This document shows positions 1-9,329 of a DNA stretch of 15,298 nt, piece after piece. Made by a program: the position numbers and the translations under genes. Positions within the stretch are counted from its first letter, which is position 1, and each line of letters opens with the position of its first letter. The stretch is from Diplocarpon mali (Eukaryota > Ascomycota > Leotiomycetes > Helotiales > Drepanopezizaceae): assembly GCA_024741835.1 (NCBI GenBank), contig JAENRP010000524.1:6030-21327 (forward strand). The letters are read 5' to 3'. Under the pieces are notes generated by a model. That model worked only from the letters and a program-made list of their open reading frames with translations. It did not search any database and had not been told where the DNA came from.

Positions 1-123
1 GGTGATATACAGCCTTGTGTCGAGGCAGAGGTACTGCGGTCCAATGAGCAGCTGTCGACCCGGCAACACGGGTAGTGTGCGAATATGATCTTGTCGTTCC
101 TCGAGGCACGAGAAGAGATGAAG
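1..123 (-). other. Possible partial exon running off the left edge
   Basis: Read on the minus strand, the first 123 bases are open in two frames up to the window edge. An acceptor-like TGCCAG sits just upstream (124-129) and donor-like GTAAGA and GTATGT strings lie further upstream around 185-200. The frame ending at base 1 gives 41 residues including LLIGPQYLCLDTRLYIT, which reads like ordinary protein, but I do not recognise a family. This could be an internal exon of a minus-strand gene whose remainder lies to the left, or chance. The call rests only on openness and splice-like strings. Confidence 0.15.
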
Positions 124-2028
124 CTGGCACGAGATGAGGCTTGGGAGTGAGACGGACGAGAGGGAGGGGAGGGCGCATTCGATCCTACATACCAATCTTA
201 CCATCGCCGAGGGCTGCTTCTCCCCGCGACGGTGACGGGGAACGCCTCTGCGCGACTCCGAGGCTCAGAGTCGTTGCACAGATGTCTGAAGCCAGACAAG
301 AGAAACCGAGGTTGCTTTCACGCCGGGGACGTTCTCTTCTGTGACCCAGCCTCAACCGACCGGGGACCGGCCGCGGAATCTCAAGAAAGGCCGGCACGAA
401 ACGGCGGTGTTCCGCAATGCCCGAGTCGACAGAAGCAGTCCCGTATGATTCTTCAAAAGAGCGCTTTCTCTCGATCTCTGCAACCCAGAGAATGGCAGGT
501 ATAGATGGGCCTGGACGTGAGGCTCACGGCGTGTTCTGATCGAAGGCTGGGCGCAAGGTTGGAAAATACAAGCAGGTAAGACTGAGGTGTATTCCGCCTC
601 CCCGTGACGCTTCCGAGATGGCTTTGATATGAGTTTGGTCGTGGAGTGCGCTGAGGACGTTCTGCAACTTGTCGTGCCGCCCTCTCCCATCGATGGCTAT
701 CGAGCCGGCCTGTATTCTGATCTGACAAAGGGGTACCGGATTCGACTTCTCCAATTCGAAAATGGCCTTCTGAACCTACAGCATGGCTGCTATCATCTGC
801 CCACCGAACAGCTAGAGTTGTAAATCCCAGGGACCGAAGCTTCCTAACGGCGTGACTCTAGATGCTGTTTGTACAAGATATGATGTGTGCTGTCTTGACA
901 TTTTTGAATGTAGCACTCGCCAATCTGAAGCGTCTCACTTTCGTTCTCCCAAACACGCTCTTCAGCCGAGAAGATAGATACATTGCCAGCATACAAGCAG
1001 CTATCTCCGCGCTTGTCATCCCGGCAAACCATACAGTAGCAGGGCCAGCTCCCGTCCCAGAGGCTCAAGCAGGTAATAGCCCGAGACCCCAAGAACAAGA
1101 ATGTATTACCCAACAACGCAGCACCTCATGCCTACGAGGAAGACATGGATGCGGCAGACCAGAAAGTCAGCGCCACAGAGCTGGGCACCACTTGACGCCC
1201 CTGGAGCTACACGAACGGGTCAAGTGAGAGAGATAAGCTGGACAATCAAATGGCAGGCTGGCAGGCCGACACTGGTAGGTCTCGCTGCTTATTGCGAGAA
1301 GAAGAGAGACTCGGCTTTGCAGGAGAGAAGAAGCACGGAGAGCGAGAACATGTACGTGACTGGCAGGAAGTCGTTTCCAGTAAGCTGTGAACCGTGTTAC
1401 TTGTGAGGCCGTACGCCGACGGGGTAGGCTGACAGGGCACGGCCAACATGAGCACGACAGGCTGGGAGGTCGAAACCAGTAACACCAGCCATCCGCCTTT
1501 GTTGGGTCCAAGGAATGACCATCGTCGAGAAATGGACAGAGGAAACACCACTTTCCAGCTTGTTTCCAGGGAACACCAGTCATCTTCGGTATGGGACCTG
1601 GTCTGATATCTTCTTCGCGCCGAGGTCCAGATGGGTGGGATGTCTTCGAAACCTAGGAGTGATAGATGGCTGAGCAATGCCGAGATCTCGTTGTTACATA
1701 TCGCAAGCGGGCGTGTAGAACATGCTCTTTGAAATAGTGGTAGTCCTTACTTTCGCGGCACCCGTTTGTTCTGCTCGGATTTTACCAAGGGAATTTCCCG
1801 GTACGCATTCGGAACGGTCGAGTGATGGGCACTCGGAACCTTCAAAGCCTGGAATGTGCCATTGGCACCCGCCGCTCAGTAGTTTGGTTGGCCCACTGCA
1901 GCAGAATTGGAAGTGGCACAAGAGCCCCTCACTGTACAAGATCCCATTCTCTAGTGATGCTATACACACTCGATATCCTCGTCCATCCGGCCCCGACCAA
2001 CCCTCTCCGCTCAATACTCGAGAACCAT
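124..2028. other. Intergenic region, no gene recognised
   Basis: This 1.9-kb stretch has many short open frames on both strands. None has a recognisable domain, none pairs with convincing splice sites into a longer protein, and most lack an ATG. Frames of 60-140 codons at 629-823 (+), 844-1116 (-) and 1167-1583 (-) were read and look random. I saw no tRNA, rRNA or long repeat. The right part (about 1730-2028) is presumably the 3' flank of ATP14, which ends at 2029 on the minus strand. Confidence 0.5.
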
Positions 2029-2581
2029 CTAATGGTGGGCCTCTTCCTCCTCGGGCTCTTGCTCAAACCAGTCGACCTCCTTCTCAGCAACGCCTCCCTC
2101 GGCCTGTCCCTCAATGTCCACGGTCTGTGATTCGTATGCCTTCAACTCGTTCGCAATGTTCGCTTCCTCGGGGGACGCGGGTGGGGCCGGGGCCTTGAAC
2201 TTCTGGACCTGGCCTTCGGCGTCGGTAGCCTTGACGGCTGGGACCTTGTATGCCTTGAGCTCGCGAACGTACAAATCTTGGACAATATCGGCTGACGGGG
2301 GATGTTAGCGGCATGCCTTCTTCCAGATACCGAGTGATCCAGAGCAGAGAGAGCACTGTCACGGAACAATTGCCTGCATGCCTCGAAACCAGTCGGCTCC
2401 GCGCAGAGAGGGCTTCACGAACCTTGACGAACGGCAGTAGGAGTGATGAAGGTTCGTCTGGTGGTGCCGGTAGCTTGCTGTCTCGCGACGCGGGCGATCG
2501 AGGAGCGCTGCAATTGTTAGCACGGCTGTCCCCAAAGCTGAAGACCACCCATACCGAAGCGCGCAGAGTTTGTTTGAGCAT
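2029..2581 (-). CDS. ATP14: Mitochondrial F1Fo-ATP synthase subunit h
   Basis: The product is the small stator/peripheral-stalk-associated subunit h of fungal mitochondrial ATP synthase. Three exons on the minus strand (2581-2555, 2507-2423, 2291-2029) join to 124 residues. Introns are 47 bp (2508-2554; GTATGG donor, GCTAAC branch, GCAG acceptor) and 131 bp (2292-2422; GTTCGT donor, GCTAAC, TCAG acceptor). The N-terminus is basic and serine/alanine-rich with few acids up to about residue 29, a typical matrix-targeting presequence. The mature part begins near the ADIVQDLYVRELKAYK block and carries the conserved SPEEANIANELKAYES motif. The C-terminus is strongly acidic (VDWFEQEPEEEE), as in the family. 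The start is the only ATG giving a presequence in frame after splicing. It lies 466 bp downstream of RPT5 on the same strand; there is no sign of co-transcription. Recognition is from family memory, and length and ends agree with fungal homologues. The GTTCGT donor is slightly unusual. Confidence 0.92.
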
Positions 2582-3047
2582 GATGAAAGGCGTGGTGGTG
2601 TCAATTGGAAAGGCAGAGGTGTTTGAAAACTATTCGGGATTTCGAGGTTGAGAGCCGCCCCGTCTCGTGAGAGGTTGCAGCCTTGGGGCCTGATTTCATA
2701 CCTGAAAGTTCATACCCGTACCAGGTACTTCAGTGCATCCAAGCAGAACAGCCCAGGTAGGCATCTACTAGAACATCGGATGCTGCCCCTAAAAATTTAG
2801 ATTTATTCTCCTTTAACCTGAGACTCAACACCCTAGGACCGTGGGGGAACAATCCGCAGTTTGTCGCAAAGCTCAAGGTGGTGGAGGCTACTAGAGACGT
2901 CTCTCTAGTACACTTTGAATTCATGCTGTATATCACGCGACGAGAGAAAGTCATCCGTGGCATGTCTATGATTACAAGGCTCACTATGCAAGTCATGCCG
3001 TGCCGTGCCCAACTCCCCTCGTACAAGCCAATACCAACCACCGCTCT
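2582..3047 (-). promoter_or_regulatory. RPT5 3' flank and ATP14 upstream region
   Basis: These 466 bp separate two minus-strand genes, so they must hold the RPT5 3' end and the ATP14 promoter and leader. No protein frame here is convincing. An A/T-rich patch lies at 2789-2815 and an imperfect palindrome (CTAGAGACGTCTCTCTAG) at about 2890-2907. I could not place a polyadenylation signal or a TATA box with confidence. Confidence 0.4.
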
Positions 3048-4581
3048 CTACGCGTAGAAGTTCACAGTGTCTGTCCCAAGTCAGTAAAACCACACAGCTC
3101 AGTGAGCGTAGACGAGACTTACCCTTCTTCTTCGCCTGGACTTCTGCAATAGCATCCACGTAGTGCTCGTGGCTGATCTTGTTCTTCCCCATCCGCAATG
3201 CTATCATACCCGCCTCCACACAGACAGCCTTCAGCTGAGCACCACCGAACTCATCAGTACTGCGTGCCAGTTCAGGCCAGTTGACTCCACCATCGACCGT
3301 CATTTTTCGGCTGTGGATCTTGAGAATCTGAGCACGAGCTTCCTCGTTGGGGAGAGGAAACTCAATTTTTCTGTCAAGACGACCGGAACGCAGCAAAGCT
3401 GGGTCGAGGACATCGACTCTGTTGGTGGCCGCCAGAACCTTGATCCGATCATCGGATGCAAACCCATCGAGTTGATTCAGAAGCTCCAACATAGTTCTTT
3501 GCACCTCTCTGTCTCCGCTCTTCTCACTGTCGAAACGCTTGGTACCCACAGCATCCAGTTCGTCGATGAATATAATCGCTGGAGCCTTCTCTTTGGCCAG
3601 AGCAAAGCAATCTCGAACCAGCTTCGCACCGTCACCAATAAACATTTGCACGAGCTGTGGACCGGCGAGCTTGAGGAAGGTGGCGTCGGTTTGAGCGGCG
3701 CAGGCTCGGGCTAGGAGGGTCTTGCCGGTACCTGGGGGCCCGTACATAAGAGCACCTAGAATTTATTAGCATTGGACGCAGGCTGCGGAGTTTTCCACTC
3801 TTACCCTTGGGGGCCTTGATACCAATCTTCTTGAATCGCTCGGCCTCCTTCATCGGCCAGACAATCGCCTCAACCAGCTCCTCAATCTGCTTATCCAGCC
3901 CTCCTACGTCGGTGTATTTTTCAGTCGGCTTCTCGTCGACCTCCATAGCTTTTACTCTGCTGTCGTACTCAGCAGGTAGTGTGTCTAGAACCAAATATGA
4001 ATCTTTATTTACACCAATCAGATCTCCCGGCTTCAGCTGCTCTGGGTCGACGAGACCAATGAGAGGGAGGAATATGGTTTGTCGGGTAGAGGTTTTGATT
4101 ACAGCGGACTTGCCAACTCGTGTGGCATCGAGGTCAATATTGGCGCCTTCTTCTTGGGACTCTGCTGTTGGGTCGAGATCCAGAAGCTCAACAACATTGC
4201 CGACGAGGTACGGTAATTGCCTGAACAAGTTAGCAACTAGACACACGTATGAGCTTCTATCCTAACACACCTATTGTTCTCGATCTTGTCCAGGTTGTCC
4301 TTGATCTTCTCGCCCATTGTAGCCTTCTCGTGTGATAAGCGTTGGAACTCGCTCTTCATGATGCGGGAATCGTTCTCCAAGAGCCGTCTTCTCGTCAAGA
4401 TATCCTGAGTACCCAAGTTATAAATTTCCTCATCTATAGGGTCCTCTTCTTTTTCCCCTGGCTCAGCATCCTTCATCTCAGAATCAGTATTTTGATCCGT
4501 TGGCTTTTTGTCCTTATCGCCATCCTTCTTGTCCTCCTTCTGCTCCCGCTCGAGATCATCAAGATCTTCTAGAGTAGACAT
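3048..4581 (-). CDS. RPT5: 26S proteasome regulatory subunit 6A (AAA-ATPase Rpt5)
   Basis: Rpt5 is one of six AAA+ ATPases in the proteasome 19S base; it unfolds ubiquitinated substrates and gates the 20S core. Four exons (4581-4271, 4220-3805, 3755-3123, 3070-3048) encode 460 residues, the usual family length. Introns are 50, 49 and 52 bp, all GT-AG with TAAC- or TGAC-type branch sites. Visible in order: an acidic, lysine-rich tail (1-50); a predicted coiled coil (about 58-105); an OB-fold region (about 110-190); Walker A GPPGTGKT (248-255); the pore-loop segment MFIG (280-283); Walker B IIFIDE (303-308); sensor-1 Asn in AATN (354); and arginine fingers in LRSGR (365, 368). The last three residues, FYA, encoded by the 23-nt last exon, are the HbYX-type tail known to dock Rpt5 into the 20S alpha ring. 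The gene is divergent from TFIIB. All catalytic motifs are intact. Confidence 0.96.
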
Positions 4582-5455
4582 AGCTAGAGTTTAGATACGG
4601 GCGAAGCTTGCAGGAGCCTTGCTGGTTAAGTCGACGACGTTACGGTGTTGAGAGGACGAGGTGAATTGGCTGGCGTTACAGCCGTAGCTTCAGAGCTTCA
4701 TTCGCGAGGCGCGCCTGCGCAAGCCAAACTGCCTAGAGTGCCAACGGTCACGTGTCTATCTTTGTCAGCAGCTCTACTAGCGGCAAAACTGCAGCCGTCA
4801 TATCTGGGGTGCTGGGGCTCGGAGATCTATCCCCATCCTCATTACCACGACGCTCGCTCGGTATTGTCGAACTGTCGCCTCAATAATAAAGTTGCCGGTC
4901 ATCTTTCCCCACAGATAGTTAATCGATAACTTCCGCGATCTTCCAACCTCTCCCAGACGCCTTCACTGGTCCTGCTTCTGAGAGAGAAATAGATCGTCCG
5001 GCAGCAGCACAGTCTTTCGCCACATGCGCATTCCTCCGCGACTCACGCATCCCTTCGCCCAAACTGTTAATACGACAATACTCAGCATAACCTCCCTCGT
5101 TCGCTCTCCCCGCTCAAGCGACTGTACCCTACCACGTTTTTGAACACCACATAGGCAACAACCCGTAGCGTCCCTTTGTCTAAGGGTCAAGGTCTCCACA
5201 GCCCATTGATACCACAGGCGTCGATCTCTCGACGACCAACAAATCTACACATCGTTCTCCCTCAACACCGCCAAAACGCATTCTCCACTCTTTGTAAGGC
5301 TTTCGACGGCGATACTCTGCGAAAAACCTACCAAAGACGCAAGAACTCGGTACCTGACGTCGCGCAAGCGACAACAAGTCCGTCGCAGGCGCAGCAAGCG
5401 GGTAGTCTTTGACAAACTTGATAACATCTACCGGCCCAAGCCGTACAAACCAAAG
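4582..5455. promoter_or_regulatory. Divergent promoter region between RPT5 and TFIIB
   Basis: These 874 bp separate the start codons of two divergently transcribed housekeeping genes. The half near TFIIB (about 4930-5455) is C/T-rich on the plus strand, as is common in fungal core promoters and leaders. It includes a TGACGTC string (5355-5361) resembling an ATF/CREB half-palindrome. A TTTGTAAGG string near 5290-5300 followed by CTGAC and GCAG could be a leader intron, but this is speculative. I see no clear TATA box. Confidence 0.6.
4747..4754. promoter_or_regulatory. GTCACGTG E-box (Cbf1/bHLH-type site)
   Basis: GTCACGTG matches the RTCACRTG site of Cbf1-type bHLH proteins and contains the palindromic CACGTG core. 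It lies 166 bp upstream of the RPT5 start codon and about 700 bp upstream of TFIIB, so it is more likely to act on RPT5. The match is seen directly; binding is inference. Confidence 0.4.
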
Positions 5456-6568
5456 ATGATGGCGGCTCCTTCCGCAGTGGAGGTCGCCTCCGCGGATTGG
5501 AGTGAGAACCTGAACATGACCATGGTCTGCAAGGATTGCAAGGAGGTTCCACCCAATCTCGTGGAGGAGTTCTCTTCTGGTGATATGGTCTGCGGTTCTT
5601 GCGGCCTAGTCCTTGGCGACCGTATCGTTGATACCCGCTCTGAGTGGCGTACGTTTGCCAACGATGATCAAGGCAACGATGATCCATCTCGTGTCGGTGA
5701 TGGCGCGAACCCTCTCCTCAACGGTTCTCAACTTACTACCTCTATCTCTTTCCAAGACGGTAATGCTCGCAGTCGTGATCTCATGCGTACCCAGAACAAA
5801 TCATCCAATGACAAGGCTACGAAGGGTCTTCTCGCAGCATACAAGGAGATCGGTGCTCACTGCGACGCCGTCAACATCCCCAAGAATGTCTCGGATACTG
5901 CCAAGCACTTGTTCAAGCTGGTTGATGACGCAAAGGCTTTCAAGGGCAAGTCTCAAGAAGCAATCGTCGCTGGATGTATCTTCATTGCCTGCCGCCAGTG
6001 CGGTGTTCCCCGTACCTTCAGAGAAATCTACGCCTTGACCAAGGTCTCCAAGAAGGATATCGGTCGGACTTTCAAGGCTCTCGAAAAGTTCTTTGCCGAG
6101 GACAGCAGTGGCAAAGGAAAGACTGGTGCTGCTGGTAAGTTGATTGCGATTGCTATGACCATAGTGCTCTGTATTAACAGTGCACCCCAAGGCCTGGCTA
6201 TGTCCAGCGACGCGTACCAGACCACTACCTCTACCAATGCCCGAGACCTTTGCGTCCGCTACTGCAGCCAACTTGGTCTCCAGAATATGCAGTTCGTTAA
6301 AGTCTCCCAAGGCCTCGCAGAGAAGATGACTACTGTCGGTGATCTCGCCGGTCGCTCCCCTCTCTCCGTTGCTGCTGCATGCATCTACATGGCCTCGTAC
6401 CTTCTTGGCAAACCAAAGACCCCGAAAGATATTTCACAGGTTGCTGGTGTTAGCGATGGCACAATTCGTACTGCATACAAATACTTGTATCAGGAGCGTG
6501 AGAGATTGATAGAGAAAGAATGGATTGCTAACGGCAAGGGCGACATGTCTAAGCTACCTATCGGTTGA
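5456..6568 (+). CDS. SUA7: Transcription initiation factor IIB (TFIIB)
   Basis: TFIIB bridges TBP-bound promoters and RNA polymerase II and helps select the start site. Two exons (5456-6134, 6192-6568) give 351 residues. The zinc ribbon is at the N-terminus with Cys25, Cys28, Cys46 and Cys49 (C-X2-C...C-X2-C). The B-reader/linker follows with the conserved RSEWRTF and DDPSRVG strings (61-81). The first cyclin repeat covers about 123-216 and the second about 240-330 (RSPLSVAAACIYMASYLLG, then DGTIRTAYKYLY). The intron (57 bp) lies between the repeats; it contains no stop and keeps frame, so unspliced reading gives 370 residues with a 19-residue insertion that homologues lack. Two tandem ATGs begin the frame (5456, 5459) and either could be used. 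The gene is divergent from RPT5. The family identity is secure. Confidence 0.95.
   Translation: MMAAPSAVEVASADWSENLNMTMVCKDCKEVPPNLVEEFSSGDMVCGSCGLVLGDRIVDTRSEWRTFANDDQGNDDPSRVGDGANPLLNGSQLTTSISFQDGNARSRDLMRTQNKSSNDKATKGLLAAYKEIGAHCDAVNIPKNVSDTAKHLFKLVDDAKAFKGKSQEAIVAGCIFIACRQCGVPRTFREIYALTKVSKKDIGRTFKALEKFFAEDSSGKGKTGAAGKLIAIAMTIVLCINSAPQGLAMSSDAYQTTTSTNARDLCVRYCSQLGLQNMQFVKVSQGLAEKMTTVGDLAGRSPLSVAAACIYMASYLLGKPKTPKDISQVAGVSDGTIRTAYKYLYQERERLIEKEWIANGKGDMSKLPIG
6135..6191 (+). other. Frame-preserving 57-bp intron in TFIIB
   Basis: The intron has a consensus GTAAGT donor and a TTAAC branch-like site at 6173-6177. The acceptor that restores the conserved frame is CCCCAAG (ending 6191), not the nearer AACAG (ending 6180), which is too close to the branch point and shifts the frame. 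Removal gives the expected Gly-Leu junction between the two cyclin repeats. Length 3n with no stop means retention would be silent to nonsense-mediated decay. Confidence 0.8.
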
Positions 6569-7744
6569 TGGATGGGTATTACCACCAGGCAGCATGGGTT
6601 GCTGCGTCATCTGAAGATGGGCTCATGGCTACTACGTTGTCTTGACAACATGCGAACGTCTGCCCTTGCAGACTATATCCCAGCCTGCACTTGTTCAGCA
6701 GGATGATCAGAGGATCACCACGTTTCTTACCCGCGATCGTTTTTTTCTGGCAAGGAAATGCCCCTTTGTACCTTCGTACCTCTGAACCAATGACATCTCT
6801 GAAGAGTTGAGATAATCAGTGGAAGAAAAGCCTCTGGATACCGTGACATGGCTCGTGAGATCTAATGGTTGATAGAAAATCCAAGCATGTCGCAAAATTG
6901 CAGCCTCCTGGCCGTGACTCATTCTAGTTCTTCATGCCTCCAACAATTCTTGCGCGCCGTTCCCTTGATGATTGTCTGGTGCCTCGAAACTCACCAGTGA
7001 TAGCATAAAATTCCATTGGCTCTTGTTTCTCTCCATCCCAGCTCTGCCGCCTTCTCCCGCGCTACTGAATCTGACCTTGCCTCGGCATCATTATCGACAA
7101 AGCTCACTCAGCCTCTTTCCAGCCCGCCGTCATCCCTCGCTTCTTCCGCAATCCGCTCCCAGCTCTCCTTCCACAGCCCATCTTCGAAGTGGGCGAAAAC
7201 GCCTTCTGCTCTTTCGGGGACGCGACGGTCGAAGTGGCGAGGCCGGAATCGAAGTCGCGCAAGAGAAGGCCTCATTGGCGGAGTGCAACATCTGGTGAAA
7301 GGGGTAGCTGTGGGGATGGTGGATTGCGTCTCGTTTGAGTTTTCGGGGTGAGGGGGTGCGGCCTGGACTTGGTGGAACGCAGGCTCTCAGCCTTCTCGTC
7401 TACAGCACTGTGATTCTAATCGACGGGATTACACGGTGCACAGAGCAATCGTGGAGCAATGGCCAGTGCGATTGGGATCTCCTTCAGAAATTCTGCTCCG
7501 ATACAGACAGGCGCAGTGGTGGAAGTCCGAAAGTTGTTGGTTACCTTGTTCAGACGAGATGTTGCTACCCGAGCTTGGAAGCCGAGGTAAGCAGCCGAAC
7601 GTGGGGACGGAATCTGGGGAAGCTCACGACACCCTGCATCTTCCGATTCCCTTCCTCTCTCCTCTCTCCTCTCTCTACAATCACCCATCCACCATTCCGG
7701 TTCGGTCGATATATGCCAAGCAGACCATACGCAAATCTGTCAAT
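6569..7744. other. Intergenic region: TFIIB 3' flank and hydratase promoter
   Basis: No gene is recognised in these 1.2 kb. Frames such as 6707-6922 (-) and 7016-7351 (+, no ATG) have random-looking composition. An ATTGG (CCAAT-box complement) is at 7015-7019. A CT-rich tract at about 7649-7679 (repeated CTCTCCT units) lies 65-95 bp upstream of the hydratase ATG and is the likely leader or core promoter pyrimidine stretch. Confidence 0.5.
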
Positions 7745-8822
7745 ATGAGCGGACCCGGAGCTGGATTTGAATACCCTCGCCAGGAAGTATCCTGGTTGAA
7801 GCGGGATGTACTCCTCTTTGCGAACAGCATTGGATGTACAGCTGCTGACGAGCTGCATTTCCTATACGTACGCCCTCCTTCTCCTACCAATGGTCGAATT
7901 GCGCTGAAGAGGATCTCAGGAACTCCACCCCAACTTCGCCATGTTCCCAACATATCCCATCATCCTGCGCAAGTCACCCCTCCTCTCCCCTAACGCGTCC
8001 TCTGACAAACCCCAGCATTCAAGAACACCACGCAGGAGGTGATCGACTTCTACGCCGCTCAACGGGCGACTCCTATCCCTGGAGTCCCTAGCTTCGACCC
8101 GACCCGCGTCCTCGACGGACAGCGCTCCATCGCCTTCCTGAAACCCCTCCCGACCACTTCCGAAGGCCGCACTTTCGAGCTCCGCACTCAAGTCATTGGA
8201 GTCTACGACAAGGGGAAATCTGGGTCGGTGGTCGAGACCCAGCAGGATATCGTCGACAAGGCGACGGGGGAGAGCTACGTCAGGGCTATCGGGAGCGGTT
8301 TCTACGTCGGGCAAGGGAACTGGGGAGGGCCGAAGGGACCCGCGTCTCAGAATTTCCCGCCGCCAGAGGGGAAGAAGCCGGATGCGAGTGTGGAGAAGCA
8401 GCTCAACGCCGAGTCGGCGCTGTTGTACAGGCATGTGGTGCTCTTCCTCCCAGAAATGGCCGGTGGCTGATGGTTCTAGGCTGAACGGCGATTACAACCC
8501 TCTCCACGCCACCCCCGAGCCGGGCAAGAAGATGGGATTTGGCGGTGCGATCATGCACGGTCTCTCCTCCTGGAACTTTGCCGCCCACGCTCTGCTCAAG
8601 TCGATGGGCGGCAGCGACCCAGCGAATATCAAGGAGTTCCAGGCCAGATTTGCGTCGCCGGTCCGGCCGGGCGACAAGCTCGTCACGGATATCTGGCGGA
8701 CGGGCGAGAAGCGGGGGGAGTGGGAGGAGATACGGTTTGTGATGCGGGTTGAGGGCGGGAAGGTCTGTCTGAGTAATGGCCGGGCTCTGATGAAGGTCGT
8801 TGGGGGCAAGAGTAGGTTGTAG
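7745..8822 (+). CDS. Peroxisomal MaoC-type (R)-enoyl-CoA hydratase
   Basis: The product resembles the hydratase-2 domain of peroxisomal multifunctional enzymes (Fox2/HSD17B4 type), which hydrates trans-2-enoyl-CoA in beta-oxidation. Four exons (7745-7867, 7920-7968, 8016-8430, 8480-8822) encode 309 residues, the size of a stand-alone double hot-dog hydratase 2. The hydratase-2 signature LNGDYNPLH (197-205) provides the catalytic Asp200 and His205, followed by GFGGAIMHG. The N-terminal half carries the ELHPNFAMFPTYPIIL block typical of the first hot-dog fold. The C-terminus is SRL, a PTS1 peroxisomal import signal. Intron 1 (52 bp) is GT-AG; introns 2 and 3 (47 and 49 bp) are best explained as GC-AG, because only these donors rebuild the conserved frame (ILPFK and LYRLNGD). 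The ATG chosen gives the short MSGPGAGFEYP N-terminus usual for the family. The exact substrate chain length is unknown. Confidence 0.9.
7969..8015 (+). other. GC-AG intron 2 of the hydratase gene
   Basis: The donor reads C|GCAAGT and the acceptor CCCCAG, with CTGAC as branch-like site at 8002-8006. Splicing here joins CTG C to CA TTC AAG (Leu-Pro-Phe-Lys), as expected for the family. The nearby GT (GTCACC, 7973) gives the wrong downstream frame. It is a 47-bp intron with the +4/+5/+6 positions typical of GC donors. Confidence 0.8.
8431..8479 (+). other. GC-AG intron 3 of the hydratase gene
   Basis: The donor reads AG|GCATGT and the acceptor TTCTAG, with CTGAT as likely branch at 8467-8471. 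Splicing joins TAC AG to G CTG AAC, rebuilding YRLNGDYNPLH across the catalytic signature. The only close GT (8435) shifts the frame. Retention meets a stop at 8468-8470, just before the active site, so it would abolish activity. Confidence 0.8.
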
Positions 8823-9047
8823 AAATGGTCGAAAAGACAGCCGCCGCCGGCTGCGACGCGAATACATGACCTGAAGTTCTGTGGCGCCGACGGCCAAGGG
8901 CTCCCTCTGCCCTGGTGATTGCCGACCAAGACGAGGCAATCCGGGCATCGTCGGATCCCCGCGGCCGAACCTCTGCTCCTTTCGCACTTGTGATACTCCC
9001 AGCGCCTTGATTGCTTCCCCTTTGCCCTCTGGACGGGAGAGGGTTCA

Positions 9048-9329
9048 GTTGCACGTCGCCGTCTCCTCTCTCCCCTCGGCTCTCCTCTCGGGGGGGCGAT
9101 TTGTTGCACGTCGCAGCTGGATCCCTCCCTTTCCCCTTTCCTCTCCTGGTGGATGGTGGGATGGCGGCTCGGCTCGTTCTACCACCGGTTCGGGCAGAGG
9201 AGAGGTCTGTTGCACGTCGCAGCTGCATCCCTCTCTTTCCTCCTTGACCTTCCCGGCTGATGATTGGGTGATGGCTCGGCTCCGTGCATGGCCGGATCGG
9301 GCACAGGAGAGGTCTGTTGCACGTCGCAG
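9048..9329 (+). repeat. Degenerate ~106-bp tandem repeat with GTTGCACGTCGCAG core
   Basis: The core GTTGCACGTCGC recurs at 9048, 9103, 9209 and 9316. The last three copies extend to GTTGCACGTCGCAG. The spacings are 55, 106 and 107 bp. The blocks GGAGAGGTCT before the core, CATCCCTC/GATCCCTC after it, and GATGGCGGCTCGGCT-like and TCGGGCA segments in the middle recur in order. This marks two full units, one shortened unit and a terminal fragment. It lies 225 bp past the hydratase stop. I know of no named family that matches. Confidence 0.75.

Noticed and set aside
1722..2198. A 158-codon plus-strand frame with a hydrophobic, signal-peptide-like N-terminus
   Set aside because: Its second half is antisense to the last exon of ATP14, and the rest has random composition rich in Ser and Pro with no recognised domain. 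A secreted protein cannot be supported.
2730..3041. A 103-codon minus-strand frame between RPT5 and ATP14
   Set aside because: It sits in the 3' flank of RPT5, shows no domain, and has random-looking composition.
5176..5412. Upstream reading frames in the TFIIB leader as a separate small gene
   Set aside because: The plus-strand frame starts at TTG and has no domain. Its position in a CT-rich leader fits untranslated sequence.
7016..7351. A 111-codon plus-strand frame before the hydratase
   Set aside because: It begins at TTG, which is not a usual fungal start, and is Ser/Ala-rich with no domain or splice partner. It was left as intergenic.
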